From assembly GCF_964340395.1 (NCBI RefSeq), contig NC_135568.1:14816776-14880775 (forward strand): DNA of 64,000 nucleotides, in the 5' to 3' direction. Positions within the stretch are counted from its first letter, which is position 1; the number at the start of each line of letters is the position of its first letter. Below the pieces are notes generated by a model. That model did no database searches and was not told the DNA's origin. It worked only from the letters and a program-made list of their open reading frames with translations. The position numbers and the translations under genes are program-made. Shown one piece after another: positions 1 through 13,777 of the stretch. The stretch is from Glandiceps talaboti (Eukaryota > Hemichordata > Enteropneusta > Spengelidae).

Positions 1-306
1 ATTTATAGTTAGTATTTGCAGTATAGATAGTGAAAAAGTTCACTGTCATTATATAGTTAGTATTTACAGTATATATATGTTGAAAAAAGTTCACTTTCAC
101 TGTCATTATAGTTAGTATTTGCACTAGATAGTGTAGAAGTTCACTGTCATTATATAGTTAATATTTGCAGTATAGATAGTGTAGAAGTTTACTTTCACTC
201 ATAATTTATAGTTAGTATTTGCAGTATATATAGTGAAAAAATTCATTTTCACTATCATTATAGTCAGTATTTGCACTAGATAGCGTAGAAGTTCACTTTC
301 ACTGTC
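1..306. repeat. Degenerate tandem repeat, unit about 60-70 bp
   Basis: About five imperfect units are visible, each with 'atagttagtatttgca', then a 'tatagatagtg' segment, then 'aagttcac...tcactgtcat'. The array begins at or before the left window edge. No coding potential is seen. Confidence 0.85.
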
Positions 307-959
307 ACATTTAAGATACTGGTATTTTTGGACCAAAACAACAAGTGCATTTCAACTCTTACGTTGATGTATTATTTCATATGTGCAATTTGAAGGATTT
401 TGAAAATCAGACAATTGTTTGTTACATGTGTTAATTTGTTAACAACTTTGGTGTTTTTGTTGTTGTTATTGTTGAAAAAGGCTGACCAACTATTAAAAGG
501 TTAATGTTCCCATGTATGAGGAGTCATGAAATCAATTTATTTTTCAGGTACCCCTCCTCCATGACTCACATAATTTTTTCAGATACCACCCACACTATGC
601 ATATTTTTTCGAGTACCCCTCAAATCCCCCCCCCTACAATATTTTGTGAAAGTAGCCTTATTCTAGATGTTTCACCATTGTGGGTTGATACAAGTCATTT
701 TTCTCCCTTCTTGACCTCAATTCAATCCTTCTCTTCTGTCCCTTCTTCTTAGCAAGCCATGTAATGTATGTATTGTTGTCATGTACTGTTTTCCTTTGTA
801 AAATAATTTCTTTAATTTTAAAAACTACCGCCAATGTCATGGTAGCACAAGTGTAAAGTTTTTTAAAATGTTTATCCATATGCTAGTCCATGCTAACATT
901 AGGTGTTCATTTGCTGAATGACTATCCAGTTACCTATCCAACAATGTTGCTATCTTTGT
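307..959. other. Non-coding stretch, no gene recognised
   Basis: AT-rich sequence. Positions about 545-640 hold C-rich 'acccctcc' phrases that resemble C-run segments near 2900-3015 and 53090-53210, probably remnants of a low-complexity interspersed repeat. The open frames here show no protein-like composition. Confidence 0.5.
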
Positions 960-1977
960 GATATACGAGATCATTTGGCTGTTGTTATGGGCGTGGTCCT
1001 GTTGCTAGGCACATTTGCATACATTTTTAATGTTTATTCATTTGTCTTTCAATTCCTGTTATCTTTGCAATATACATGATTATTTGGCTGTTACTATGGG
1101 TGTGGTTTTGTTGCTAGGCAAATTTACATACATTTTGGGAATGTTTACTCAATTGTCTATTAATCCCCGTTGTTATCTTTGCATGATTATTTGGCTGTTG
1201 CTGTGGGCATGGTCTTGTTGCTAAGCAAATTTAAATACATTTTTGAATGTTTATTCAATTGTCTATTAATCCTGTTGTTATCTTTGAAGAAAATGTGATC
1301 ATTTGGCTGGTGCTATGGGCGTGGTCTTGTTGCTAGGGATATTTGCATACATTTTTGAATGTTTACTCACTTGCCTACCAGACGATGTTGTTATTTGAGC
1401 AAAATATACTGCCATTCGGTTGTTGCTAAGGGCGTGGTCATGGTTGCTAGTACGAATTGTCCCAAAGTATTTTGAAAAAAATCTGCAGAATAAGACTTCT
1501 AGAAACATCTCACCAAGTTTCAGTCTCATTGACCAAGTACTTTTTGAGAAATAAATTTTTGACCCAAATTCACATTTTTACACCTAATTTGCATATTATT
1601 GTTGAGATCATTATATTCTTAATATTCCTTCATCTATACACCCACAGATGCATCCCTGTTAAATTTCAGCTCAACCTGCTGAGTAGTCGTGGAATTATAG
1701 GTTTTTGACCAAAAAGACACATTTTAGCCCTAATTTACTAAGGAAATCATCATGTCATGAACAAATCTTAATTTACTCACATCTAAGAATATTCCCATCA
1801 AATTTCTTGCTAATCTGCCCAGTAATTTTGGAGTTTAAGTTTTTTGACCAAAAGTCACATTTTTTTTACCCAAAACCCATATCTCTGATGCAATCATTTG
1901 AACAATTTCCCAACTAGACACCAAAGGTAACATGACCACCAAATATCAAAGCAATCGGTCCTACAGTTTTTGACTTT
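960..1977 (+). repeat. Interspersed repeat family R1 with internal sub-repeats
   Basis: The first half has four units of about 100-115 bp, each containing 'ttggctgttgctatgggc' followed by 'gtggtcttgttgctaggca' and 'acatttttgaatgtttatt'. The second half is a series of 'tttttgaccaaaa...cacatttt' phrases ending in 'cctacagtttttgactttt'. Related copies lie at about 32530-33290 (same strand) and 40220-40720 (reverse complement), so this is a dispersed element. No reading frame of note, so probably non-autonomous. Confidence 0.75.
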
Positions 1978-1978
1978 T

Positions 1979-2583
1979 AAACACTGTCAATTTGAACCGG
2001 TTCTTTATCTGCGCAGAATCGGCCATAAATCCCTGGTCTTGCGGCTGTTCATGAAACATATAGATAATAAGTACTTAACATGATACATATACAAAACGAG
2101 ACCTATCAGTTAATGATTGAAGGCATACAGATCTTTATCGTAAGACCACACTAAATATAGTGGTCTGAGCTCTACAGTATAGTTAAGTCATTTGAAATAT
2201 GACATGTTTAACTGCACTTACTTGGCGGTGACATCAGCATGGATTTCTGTCATAGCTTTGCGGATAGACGGTGTTGTCTTTGTTGTTGGTCTTGGACATG
2301 TTAAACTTGTTTTGAAATCTTCTATAGATGTGATTCTCTTGCCATAGTAATCTTGTACATTGCGGATGACTGTCTCCTCACAGTTGCTGCTCTCCATTGC
2401 CATGATTGAAATGTATCATGTGATATAGTATGCTTCCACGGTAAAGTGTGTAACATACGCCGCGTCGGGCGCCCTCAGCCGTAGGTTACCCAGACTCACG
2501 TCGTTAATCGGGCTAAACACTCGATTGTAGGAGTTAAGCAAGGCTGTAATCTTTGCCCTACACTACTCAATATTTTCATTAGT
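1979..2583 (-). repeat. Duplicated promoter/first-exon block, copy 1
   Basis: About 600 bp closely matching 4348-4973 in the same orientation. Both begin 'acactgtcaatttgaaccgg' and end near 'tcaatattttcatt', with small indels. The block contains a complete first coding exon of a methyltransferase-like gene and about 180 bp upstream of its ATG, so the duplication may carry the promoter too. Confidence 0.85.
2222..2403 (-). CDS. First coding exon of arsenite methyltransferase (AS3MT)-like gene, copy 1
   Basis: Encodes 60 residues from ATG (minus strand, 2403) to a GTAAGT donor at 2221-2216, ending in phase 2. The peptide has V-Q-D-Y-Y-G-K at residues 16-22 and 'KAMTEIHADV' near the end. This matches what I remember of the AS3MT (Cyt19) N-terminus: V-Q-x-Y-Y-G, then I-R-E-A-L..V-H-E-E-V just before the Y-Y-G-C-G that starts the SAM-binding fold. 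Known family role: S-adenosylmethionine-dependent methylation of arsenite in the cytosol. The catalytic domain would lie in further exons left of the window, so function cannot be confirmed. Very similar copy at 4577-4758. Confidence 0.62.
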
Positions 2584-3231
<648 letters not shown>

Positions 3232-3451
3232 TACTTCAACTTTGAGCACTGTTTTCACTTTGGATTAATATGTTGGGCTGGAAATATTACTAAACAAGAC
3301 AAAGACAGACTTGACAAAATCATCAGAAAAGCAGCTGGGGTGGTTGGTAAAAAACAGACTAACACTGACAACATATACCACAGACAAATTACAGACAGAC
3401 TGGGAACAATATTAGCTGACGACACACATCCACTTAGGCCAGAACTTGACA

Positions 3452-4347
<896 letters not shown>

Positions 4348-4973
4348 TAAACACTGTCAATTTGAACCGGCTCTTTATCTGCGCAGAATCGGCCATAACT
4401 CCCTGGTCTGGCGGCTGTTCATGAAACGTAATTTATTAAATAATAAGTACTTAACATGATACATATACAAAACGAGACCTAACATGAATGATTGAAAACA
4501 TACTCTAAATATTGGTCTGAGCTCTAAAGTATAGTTTTAAGTCATTTGAACTGTGGACATGTTTAACTGCACTTACTTGGCGGTGACATCAGCATGGATT
4601 TCTGTCATTGCTTTGCAGATAGACGGTGTTGTCTTTGTTGTTGGTCTTGGACATGTTGCACTTGTTTTGAAATCTTCTGTAGATGTGATTCTCTTTCCAT
4701 AGTAATCTTGTACATTGCGGATGACTGTCTCCTCACAGTTGCTGCTCTCCATTGCCATGATTGAAATGTACCATGTGATATATTGTGCAGACACAGACAA
4801 CTCTCAATTGTCTGTGGTGTAACATACGCCGCGCCAGGCGCCCTCACCCAAAGGTTAACGAGACTCACTACACGTCGTTAATACATTATAGGGCTAAACA
4901 CTCGATTGTAGGGCAAGGCTGTAACCTTATCGTCTATAAGCCCTACACTATTCAATATTTTCATTTGTGACTT
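4348..4973 (-). repeat. Duplicated promoter/first-exon block, copy 2
   Basis: Partner of 1979-2583. It has extra short insertions, for example around 4785-4815 and 4870-4890, so the copies have diverged somewhat. Confidence 0.85.
4577..4758 (-). CDS. First coding exon of arsenite methyltransferase (AS3MT)-like gene, copy 2
   Basis: Same exon as 2222-2403: ATG at 4758-4756, GTAAGT donor immediately after 4577, phase 2, no frameshift or stop. The peptide differs from copy 1 at only three residues (I27T, L33A and R48C in the 60-residue exon). Upstream of the ATG the frame stays open for 14 codons, probably 5' UTR. To the left lie only LINE tails and then copy 1, so a transcript starting here would have to splice past or into copy 1. 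It may be an alternative first exon of one gene or the relic of a partial gene duplication. Confidence 0.58.
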
Positions 4974-4979
4974 GCCACA

Positions 4980-5690
4980 AATTTTAGACTCAAACCTTTG
5001 TGACGCTCCTAATATCAATAATAAGTCAGTCAGCTGCCTACTTTATGCTGATGACATCAAAGCAAGGTTTACAAGTGTCTTGACAAACTATCAAGCTACA
5101 CACAAAAATGAAAACTCAAAGTTAACACTATGAAAACAAAAATTATAATATTCAATAAACCACAGGCTTAAAATTGAAAAAGGCCGTTACAATAAAATAC
5201 CAGCAAAAAGTAGATTATTTTATGCAATTTCACACAAATAGAAGACGAAAAACACTTTGTTCTACAATGTCCCATTTATGATTTACACAGGCAAGACCTA
5301 TTTAATGAAGCTGATATATATATTGGTAATTATAGAAACTTACCAGAAGAACAAAAATTTAAAGAAACAATATGAACAACACAAATCTGACTATTGCACT
5401 TGGCAAAGATAGCAAATAATATACAAAGAGACCACCATCTACAAAATAATTGTAATACGTAATAGAATATACATCTCCATAAATCTGTCTAATTACCATA
5501 CATCATTTTTCTCTTTCTTTACACTGAATAGCTTTTGTAGTTCATTAGTTTTATTATGTAATGTAATGGTTCTTTGAAATAGTTTATTAGTTTTGTTATT
5601 ATTTTCCTTTTATGTTTTGTACCATTAACAACTCCCCAGGGTTTTGTTATGTGTACTCAAATAAACGAGTAAATGATATACACCTACTTG
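4980..5690 (+). pseudogene. Decayed LINE fragment (RT catalytic box and zinc knuckle)
   Basis: Around 5030-5060 the sequence reads 'CLLYADDIKA', the reverse-transcriptase motif with the catalytic Y-A-D-D. Around 5230-5310 another frame reads 'IEDEKHFVLQCPIYDLHRQDLF', the H-x(n)-C half of the C-terminal zinc knuckle of non-LTR elements. Stops, frameshifts and a large deletion separate the two. The 3' end is near 5680 ('caaataaacgagtaaatga'). Confidence 0.72.
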
Positions 5691-5856
5691 CTTAGGTAGG
5701 GCGGAGATGCTGGTTAACCAAGAGTACTTTCAGGATAATCGACACAATGTATTATGTCTTACAGGTACCTGCGACTGTATACAGATGGTCACTGATGACA
5801 AGGTCAATATCACGCCTATTTCCTCGACGGACTTTGTGTCACCCCAAAACAAGGTG

Positions 5857-5926
5857 AACACAGACTATTTACCTTGGGATTGCACTGTTTCCCCGAGGGC
5901 TAGCCAAAGGTAAAATAGCCTGTGTT
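5857..5926. repeat. Stem-loop, 19-20 bp inverted repeat
   Basis: Left arm 5857-5875 and right arm 5907-5926 pair with about two differences (AACACAG...TTACCTT against AAGGTAA...CTGTGTT), with a 31-base GC-richer loop containing 'ccccgagggctagcc'. It sits in a relatively CpG-rich 230 bp segment (5700-5930) that looks like a compact repeat unit. Confidence 0.7.
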
Positions 5927-6059
5927 AATAATGTGTTGTGAGTGATACACATGGCGCGAAATGATTCATAAAACTGCATGTTACATAATTTCATAAACAA
6001 GTTTTTCATGACATGTGTGCTTTGTTTTGTTTGTACCAAATCATATTCAATTTGAAACT

Positions 6060-6450
6060 TGCATTCTTAAGATATAGCCTAGTTACTGAAAATCATTAAT
6101 ATAATATGTAAATAATTCATTGAAACATTAAAGCTATATTATCAACTTTATATGACACGTGCATTTTGTTATCATCAATGTATGTACCAAATTACTTAAT
6201 TTTGAAGCATGCCTTCCTAAGATATAGCCTAATTACCTAAAACCATTAATTATGCAAATATATCATTAATATTCATTGTATTTACAAAACTTGGTCAGTT
6301 CTAGCAAGTACCCTAAAGAACATGTGCCCCAAATTTCGTTTGAATTGAGGCAGCCGTTTTTTAAGAAAACGGTGACATGGACAGACGGACGGACAGACAC
6401 ACACACACACATCCAGAAACACCTAAATTATAAGGGCCTTCCTTTACGGA
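6060..6450 (+). repeat. Interspersed repeat with 'gatatagcctaattac' phrases
   Basis: Repeats the phrase 'aagatatagcctaattac...cattaatatgcaaata' twice, ends with 'acagacggacggacagacac' and 'ccttacggaagat'. A related copy is at about 19390-19770. No coding sequence. Confidence 0.65.
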
Positions 6451-9202
6451 AGATAAAAAGGGGGTCAAAACATTGGTACATATGTGTATACCCCTTACTG
6501 TGTGAATATCCCCTCCTCCGGGGGAGGGGCGCATTGATCGTATGACAGTGCAAGAAACTGAATAAATTATTCCAAACCCTGCTTTGCATCCAGGGACATC
6601 ACAGTGGTGGTTAGGCATATTTTAAATTTGATTAATGGTATTCGCAACAACAATAGTAAAGCGTGAACAACGCGGAAACTTGGGGGTAACTTCAAGTTCG
6701 TGTCTGCTGTCTTTATGCAATTATTCAGGTACTCTTTTGGGACTACATAACGACCTACGAACAGCACTCCTAGCGGTCAATCCATAAAATCGGAATAAGC
6801 AATGATATACCAAAAACAAAAGACGATTCCACTACTCATCCAAACTTCTAGGAGGCGCAAATTGGAAGTCAAACTGGATATTCAATATAACTAATGAGGA
6901 CGGGCGCTTAAGTTGCATGTATATTTCAATCAAGTGACATATATGATGTATACACGTTCGTCACATAGAACTTGAATTCGCGTCGATAAATTGTAATCAT
7001 GTCATATCGTGTAACATATCAGTCACACTGTTTTCAGCGCCGATTATCAATTATTAATTTATTGACATTGAAATAAAATGTTATATCCATACATGTTATA
7101 AAATTCTAAATGTACCATCTGTTGATAATCACAACCTGCTTCATGTTAGTGTTCACTCGCTCTGATTGATATCATGTAGAAAGAATGAAATAAACAATTT
7201 AAAGGCAGTGCAACCAGACTGTAGACACAGACACGCAGAACCAATGTTTTGACGTCTATATTTGATTTGTGCATGGTGGCGTGACGAGGTAAATACATAC
7301 ATTCATTATAGTTCATTTCATTTAGATAAAATGTAGCAAGAAAAATGTATACATTCGACCTTGCTATTATAAATGTGCCGTTTCTTATCGGGTATATCAA
7401 ACAGGGCCAATGCCAGCGAACACTAACATGAAACGGGCAGTTGATATCTAAAATTTAGTGTTACGGTATACAGACATTGATAGCGAGGCTCTCGTCTTAC
7501 GGCTTCACAGTTTCATGTATTTTTCATGGAAACTCCGCATGATATTCGTAACCTCTATCAAATATAAATATGAATTTCTATTTCACGGGTGTTTGTTTAA
7601 CCTCTAAATTTCGATGATCCGTGGTATTATTTTGATCAAAATGTGTTCGAAGAAATTATGTAGGACTGCTACACTACCATTGGAGAACATAGGAATTGAT
7701 ATATTATGCTGTATATCTAACGCTATTCACTCCCAAAGAAAAAAATATATATCCTATTCGTAATTAATGCGTGTGTAGGTTTCAGTCTCTGATATATTTT
7801 ATATCACCAGATCAGAAATACTTGATGTGGGGAAAATTGGCCAGAAAACTACATCTGCTCGATTCCAACTATATTAAACCTCACAGGCCTATCTGCCGTT
7901 TATAAATATGAACAGCCACGTACGGTGCTTTTGTTTGCAGGGAAGCCAAACACAAGGTCTCAGTCTGTTAATACCCGTAGACAAGCTAAATCTCGTTCTC
8001 TATCTCACTTTTGACCTTCGCGACCTGCTTTGTTCAATCATAGATGTTGCATTCTAACCTCTTGGCATGCACATTTCATGCATATAAACTTTGTAAGTAG
8101 GTGTCATTTCTACACTTTTCGACACCTACATGTCTGTGTTGTCATGAATAAATAATGATTTTAACTCAGCCGCCAGGAAAGAAACTCGGACGCTCATTGG
8201 TTCATTTTGGGATGATACTTTTTAGGGATATCTGTGTTCGATAATAACACTGACTATTTTTAATGTTAACATATAATTCCATTGTGTGGTGACATCAAAC
8301 TACTAATCTTCGAAGATTATGATTAAGATTAATGTTAATTAATGTATTACATGTATTTACTATATTAATCTTTTCCTGGACCTCGTATTCGAAAAATGTG
8401 AAATAACAACTTTCTATGTCGAAAGATTTACAATTTTACATCGATATTGTTCCCTTGTTCATATTTTACATAAGGCACGATCAGCTAGCTCGTATCCCCC
8501 CACCCCCATAAAGCGTTTATCAGACGTATACAGGATACATGCACGTGTAATTGCTGATTACGTCATTCCTTAGAGTAACAGTGACGTCATCGAACCACAG
8601 CACACATAACCAAAGAACAAGTCACGTGATTGTGCCAATGTTACACGTTTTTATTTATATTTACAAAATAATCAGACAGTAGCGGGAACTCTCTAAAAAA
8701 ACAAATAAACAAAAGGAGACTAAACAAACAAAAAAAACTAAGAACATTAAAACTGTGGGGACATTACCTAGATCTTAACATTCGGCATCATGTGTAATCA
8801 TCCCAATAACCATGATATTTTTATAGCAATTTACTATTACAAAGGTAAATCGAACAAATGAGTCGACGTCATAATTTTGGGTGTTTCAAAAAAAGTGCAT
8901 CAACATCATAATTGCTGAGAAAATGCACATGCGCATGAAACTGTCAATTCTATATATAAATTTTATGCTCATTCATCAATATACTCGTAGACATAATACG
9001 AAGCGTTGCACGAGTCTAATGTATTTAACATTCAGAAAAACCCCAGACCACAAAACTGAGGACAAACATAGTGTCTCGAGATGACCAATGTTATTTTAAC
9101 GTTTGAAATTATCTCCCATTGTAGATGAATACATATTTAGACTGTCACTTTAATACATTAGCATTCCCTCTCACCCTTAGGCTAATCGAGAAAAATTTAA
9201 AT
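6451..9202. other. Intergenic sequence, no gene recognised
   Basis: No supported exon was found. A GC palindrome 'cccctcctccgggggagggg' lies near 6512-6531, and a similar one is near 61670. Positions about 7260-7420 resemble about 39120-39260 (shared phrases 'agttcatttcactta', 'aaaatgtaacaagaaa', 'cttgctat', 'gtttcttat'), indicating a dispersed old repeat. Confidence 0.45.
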
Positions 9203-9305
9203 TGCTTCCGATAACCCGACCGACCCTAGTTTAGGCCACCGACCCTAAATTAAACATTTATTTTCTTTCAAAAAGCGTAAAGTTCATGCCATAGTATTTT
9301 TGGAC

Positions 9306-9346
<41 letters not shown>

Positions 9347-9726
9347 AGAAATGCATTCAACAGAAACCAGGTCTTTTCAGAATATTACGCAGTACAACCT
9401 GAATATTACGTTCGTAATAATTCGCATGGAAGCAGGAACGACTCCCCCCCCCCCCCCTCTCCCCGTCCTTTTACCTTCCGGCCCGTTGCCCCCTGGTCAT
9501 TTTACCCCCATCACATATACTTGCCTTTATTCACTTCGTTTACATCTCATGATCATCAAACCATCATAGAAAGTTATATTATGAGCAATGAGTATCTTGT
9601 GTTAGGGTTGGAGCATAGACCCTCCACCCACCAACAAAAACTAGAAAAAAAATAAAATCCTGATCTACCTACCCTAATTTCAGAAGATATATTATCGAAA
9701 ACAAACATTCTTTTTAATTTTTGCCT
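9203..9726 (+). repeat. MITE-like element, family M2 (with internal (GTT)n)
   Basis: Starts 'ttgcttccgataacccgaccgaccctagtttaggccacc' and ends 'cctacctaccctaatttc...ttatcgaaaacaaacatt'. The ends are partly inverted relative to each other ('ccgataac' and 'gttatcg' type). Related copies are at 25899-26293 and, with a large insert, 13778-14918. Confidence 0.65.
9303..9346. repeat. (GTT)n microsatellite
   Basis: Fourteen or so GTT units inside the M2 element. Confidence 0.97.
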
Positions 9727-10043
9727 TATATGGCCATATGGATGAGGAAAAGATGCAATGCAATTTGAAACAACGAACACAACAAGTCCATGTTTGTATA
9801 AACACAAATATTTGGCAAAGAACTAAAGCAATGTATAAACCGTTTTTAAATTATAAATCACTTCCTGTATGTACAATAATAAACTTTATTCACATAATAT
9901 TTAAAAATTATAGTTGTTTGCCTTTGCTTTGGTCTCGTATGTTGTTTCACATTGTATTTGCAAGTAGAAAAAATTAAAAATTCTTTCATGGATTAAAAAT
10001 CCGTAATAAATTGCCATTTCTCATCCATATGACCATTTTAAAC
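9727..10043. repeat. MITE-like element, family M1 copy A
   Basis: About 315 bp with terminal inverted repeats: left 'tggccatatggatgaggaa' and right 'ttctcatccatatgacca'. Internal sequence is AT-rich and also partly palindromic ('tgtatgtacaataataaac'). No reading frame. Other copies are at 23845-24112, 41945-42299, 57515-57850 and 63079-63395. Confidence 0.85.
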
Positions 10044-10479
10044 GTGGAATACAAATCCACCATGATTATCTAAATGAACTTATAAAATCAAAGTATTAGC
10101 TGTTGTTCGCAGTCATGTGCAGTACATGTGTGATGAACGAGATGCAAAGCTGAAAAAATCAACTGTGCTTATCAATTCATATTATCATGATATCGGAATT
10201 CGAAATAAATTCTTAACGTGCTCATTAACGTACTCAAGTAATATTTCTTCATATATAAACGCATGCGTATAAATTTAATTACTATGGGGCGCTAACTGTC
10301 GCGCTGTAATGCGGAAACAACAACGTAATGTATATGTTTTAATTAAATAATTGAATCGTTTCTGTTATAGAACACAAAACGTTTCAATATTGTTGGAATG
10401 ATAAGCGACGTGCCATCTGGAGAAGACATTTCATTTTAATTCAGTTTTATGGAGAATGTCAAAGGGTTACTGCAGTTCA

Positions 10480-10865
10480 AGAATTCCTGATCACGTGTTA
10501 TTCGCAGAATCGCGGCGCTACACCTGTTTGCTGAGGCAGCTTCGTTCGTGACTCTACGTACAGCGTATACTCTTAGCTATCAACGTTTCCTAGTACAGGG
10601 ACTAGAAGACGTTGGCAATATTTGACCCGACTGAGGGTTAATATTAGTGATTAAGAAGCATTTGGCGGGATATTAGTCGTCGAGAACACAGATCTGATAG
10701 CCATGGCTCGTCAAACGTCAGAGTCGTAGCGTTTCGCGGTGATCGTAGTAGCACTGTGTACCGTAGCACTGATTATACATGTATCAAGCACATGTAAAAT
10801 TCAAATCCGACGTTATTCTGCATGACACCTTCCAGGCACCTGGAACGCCGTTTCTGTGAAGGAAA
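10480..10865 (+). promoter_or_regulatory. CpG-rich promoter-like region upstream of exon A
   Basis: This segment has many CpG dinucleotides compared with its AT-rich, CpG-poor surroundings, and is free of recognisable repeats. It contains an E-box 'tcacgtgt' near 10492. It directly precedes the ATG at 10866, with an in-frame TGA at 10857-10859, so it probably holds the transcription start and 5' UTR. No clear TATA box was seen. Assignment as promoter is inference. Confidence 0.5.
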
Positions 10866-10977
10866 ATGCATAAAAGCTATTCAAAGGAGCTGAAGGAGAA
10901 GAAGTTGAGGTTGAAATACGGAGTTGATTCACCGCACACACGTACAGACCACACGTCAACATCGAGCGAACATTCGG
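10866..10977 (+). CDS. Exon A: first coding exon of soluble R-SNARE-like gene
   Basis: Thirty-seven codons plus one base, from ATG (context AAAATG, in-frame TGA three codons upstream) to a GTATGT donor at 10978. The peptide is basic and charged at first ('KELKEKKLRLKYG') and then Ser/Thr/His-rich. The phase 1 end fits the phase 1 acceptor at 36670, creating a GAT (Asp) codon and continuing the same Ser/Pro/His-rich composition. Linking it across 25.7 kb is inference; further exons in between are possible. I do not recognise this N-terminal segment as a known domain. Confidence 0.5.
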
Positions 10978-12859
10978 GTATGTATGTTTTTTTTATAACA
11001 ATGCTTATCATTGCACTGATAACACGACTGCAATATCGCACACACACACAACGGCGGGAATCCAGCTGACGAACTGTTATTACAAATAGGGCGGGATTTG
11101 TGCTGCGATTTTACACTTTCGTGGCCTTACTATTGAAACGAGTTAATACAGCGATTATATACCTTTTAAAATGTCGAGTTAGCCGACACAGATTTTATCT
11201 TCGAGGGAAACTACAACTGACAACACAGAACGGCATTTGTGTGCGAGCGTCAATTTGCCACGTCATGACAACACGCTTGGCACGTTGAGACCTTTAAGCG
11301 TAATTCATTGTAGCGATCACATAATATGTTTGCTATTAAAGTGAATCAGCTGATAGGCTTGTGTCATTTACAAATCTTTCAAATGTCGTGGTCAATTCTT
11401 TGCAAAGAAGAAGGCTCACCCAGTAAGCGGGATGTCTCCTCGAGAGATGTTTGTTAGTTCATCAGGGAGTCGTTTATTACTTCCTATACTAAACATTACA
11501 CCGTAGACATAAAACCAGCATCGATTAAACCCAACCTCAGCGTCAGCCGAAACTATCATTGTGAAATCGTCTCTATATAATACCCACAAAATAGTAATTA
11601 CTTGTCATATGTTATACCTAATTATGCACTTTTTGATGAATATATATAAACAACGGTTATTTTTGTCAGAATCATTACCGAGGCTGTAGTTTAGTGTACC
11701 GTGTACTTTTGGAGACCCTATAACGTATATCAGGGACAATCTGAATAACAAGAATTAATTTGTTTCATGCAAATGTAATATCGGGAAAGGTCATCAGCGA
11801 GCGTTTTCTGCTCTAAGCTAGTGAATGGTACAAATCTATTACCAATTCTTCCGTTGACATTTTCAAGTTACCCCTGAGCAGGGCTTATGTGAAAATCGAC
11901 TTTTCCTATCATCATATCAGTTTCTTCCAGCATTGCTGATTACATCTGAAAAAAAAATCGAGGCAATAATTTCCAACCGCAAAATATTATTCCCTTCCTG
12001 CTTAAAAAATCATTTACGTTTGCTAATAAACTTAATTAAAATCACAATAGCTGCTTTCTCAGAAATTGATTAGTCGGTATTGACGAATGTTTCAGTGACG
12101 GTGCTTTTTGTTCGTTCGATAAAAAAGGGCGGGAAACCACCTTTGGTGGCCTCATGATAGTGATTTGTACGATACATGAGCGAGTGACTTTGTCCGTTAG
12201 ATGTAATCACAAAGTGGGAAGGCCACCAACCTGATCTGCATTCATCTTGCTTCCGTCTTTATTCAGCGCAATAGTTCGAGTCATCCACGGTGTTTATCCA
12301 ACCGCTATTCAAAAATTCTTGTCAAAATAAACGACCGTCTGTTGGTTCAATGCCAATAAAAACGGCTGTATATATTTGAAAACCTCTCCTCTCGTGAGTA
12401 GAATTCACTATTTCACCTAACCTTCGATAAATCCCTGATAGATCTCGGCAAATTTAAATGGCTCTAGAAGATTTATCTCTGACGTGTATTTACTGTATCA
12501 ATTGTTCCCTTCACTACCTTTAGTATGTTCATCGCTTCATTTATATCATGCTAATAACATTACATTTATCAAATGACAAAACTATGATTCTACTCGAAGG
12601 ATATAGAGTTTATATTTTAGGTTCCTTAAAATTCTGATTTTATGATTACATTAAATACGGGTAAATAGCGAATAAATGGGGGACTGACATCAAATTGAAA
12701 AAAAAAATGGTTGACGAAAAAAGTACAGGAGTTGATCAGGAAAGTGAAAGAAATAGTTTGGTATCCATATTTTCTTGTAATCCAATACATGATGAAATAT
12801 TAGATATACTATCAAATTTTTTACTTATGCATACCTGTATATATAGTGTAACAATTGTA

Positions 12860-13017
12860 CACACACACACACACATACATACACATGCATACACGCATGC
12901 ATGCACATATATGATATGCATAAGCATACACGCGTACGTACGTGTGTACATACATACATACATGTATTACATATACATACATACATGCATACACACGGAT
13001 ATATATGTATATACATG

Positions 13018-13105
<88 letters not shown>
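12860..13105. repeat. (CA)n / (CATA)n / (TA)n microsatellite cluster
   Basis: Runs of CA, then mixed CATA/CATG/CGTA phrases, then about 80 bp of pure TA at 13025-13105. Confidence 0.97.
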
Positions 13106-13107
<2 letters not shown>

Positions 13108-13777
13108 CACACATCGACACTAGATATAACATGATACGAAATTGGTAGATGACCTGAGAGCATTTTAGTATGGCAATCGTTATACCAGTAGTAATTGAAA
13201 ATATCAAATACTTTCATGCTATCCATGTAAATAGTGTAGCTATAAAAATGGGTTGTTATCTTAAAATGGATATGTAGTTATTATTCCTGTCTTAACCCAT
13301 TAGCTGCAGCAGTTGAATGTTTCATGAGTGTCTCCCATCTGAATATGGTGGGCATTCTTGCAAGTATATTATTTCGATTGTTCGCTCGCCTGTGTATTCT
13401 AGTGCAAATAAAGACAGTGTTGTTATGAAATGTATTGCTTGATAGTGTTAATAAGCCCAGCACATAAATTTACTCTTTAAGTAGTAATTGAAGTGGGAGC
13501 ACTCTACAACCCCACTAATTCATTGACATAGCAAGCGAACGCACGACATTCATTACGGGCTAGCCTCGTTCGAGGATGTGACTGATGTATTGTCGTCGAC
13601 TCCAAGCAACGGTTAGCATAACCTACAGAGAGGGAGCATAGGCCTAGCTAGGGTCAAGGTTAAACGTCATAATGATAATAAAATCATACTTAGTTTATCA
13701 CTCTAACGTTATACAAACGATCGGTCGAGTAAGCATCACATCCGAACAGGGCCTGCCAAACAAAAATAAATGCTGGT

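Noticed and set aside
12695-13226. Frames up to 142 codons rich in Tyr-Ile and Thr-His
   Set aside because: They are translations of the (CA)n/(TA)n cluster.
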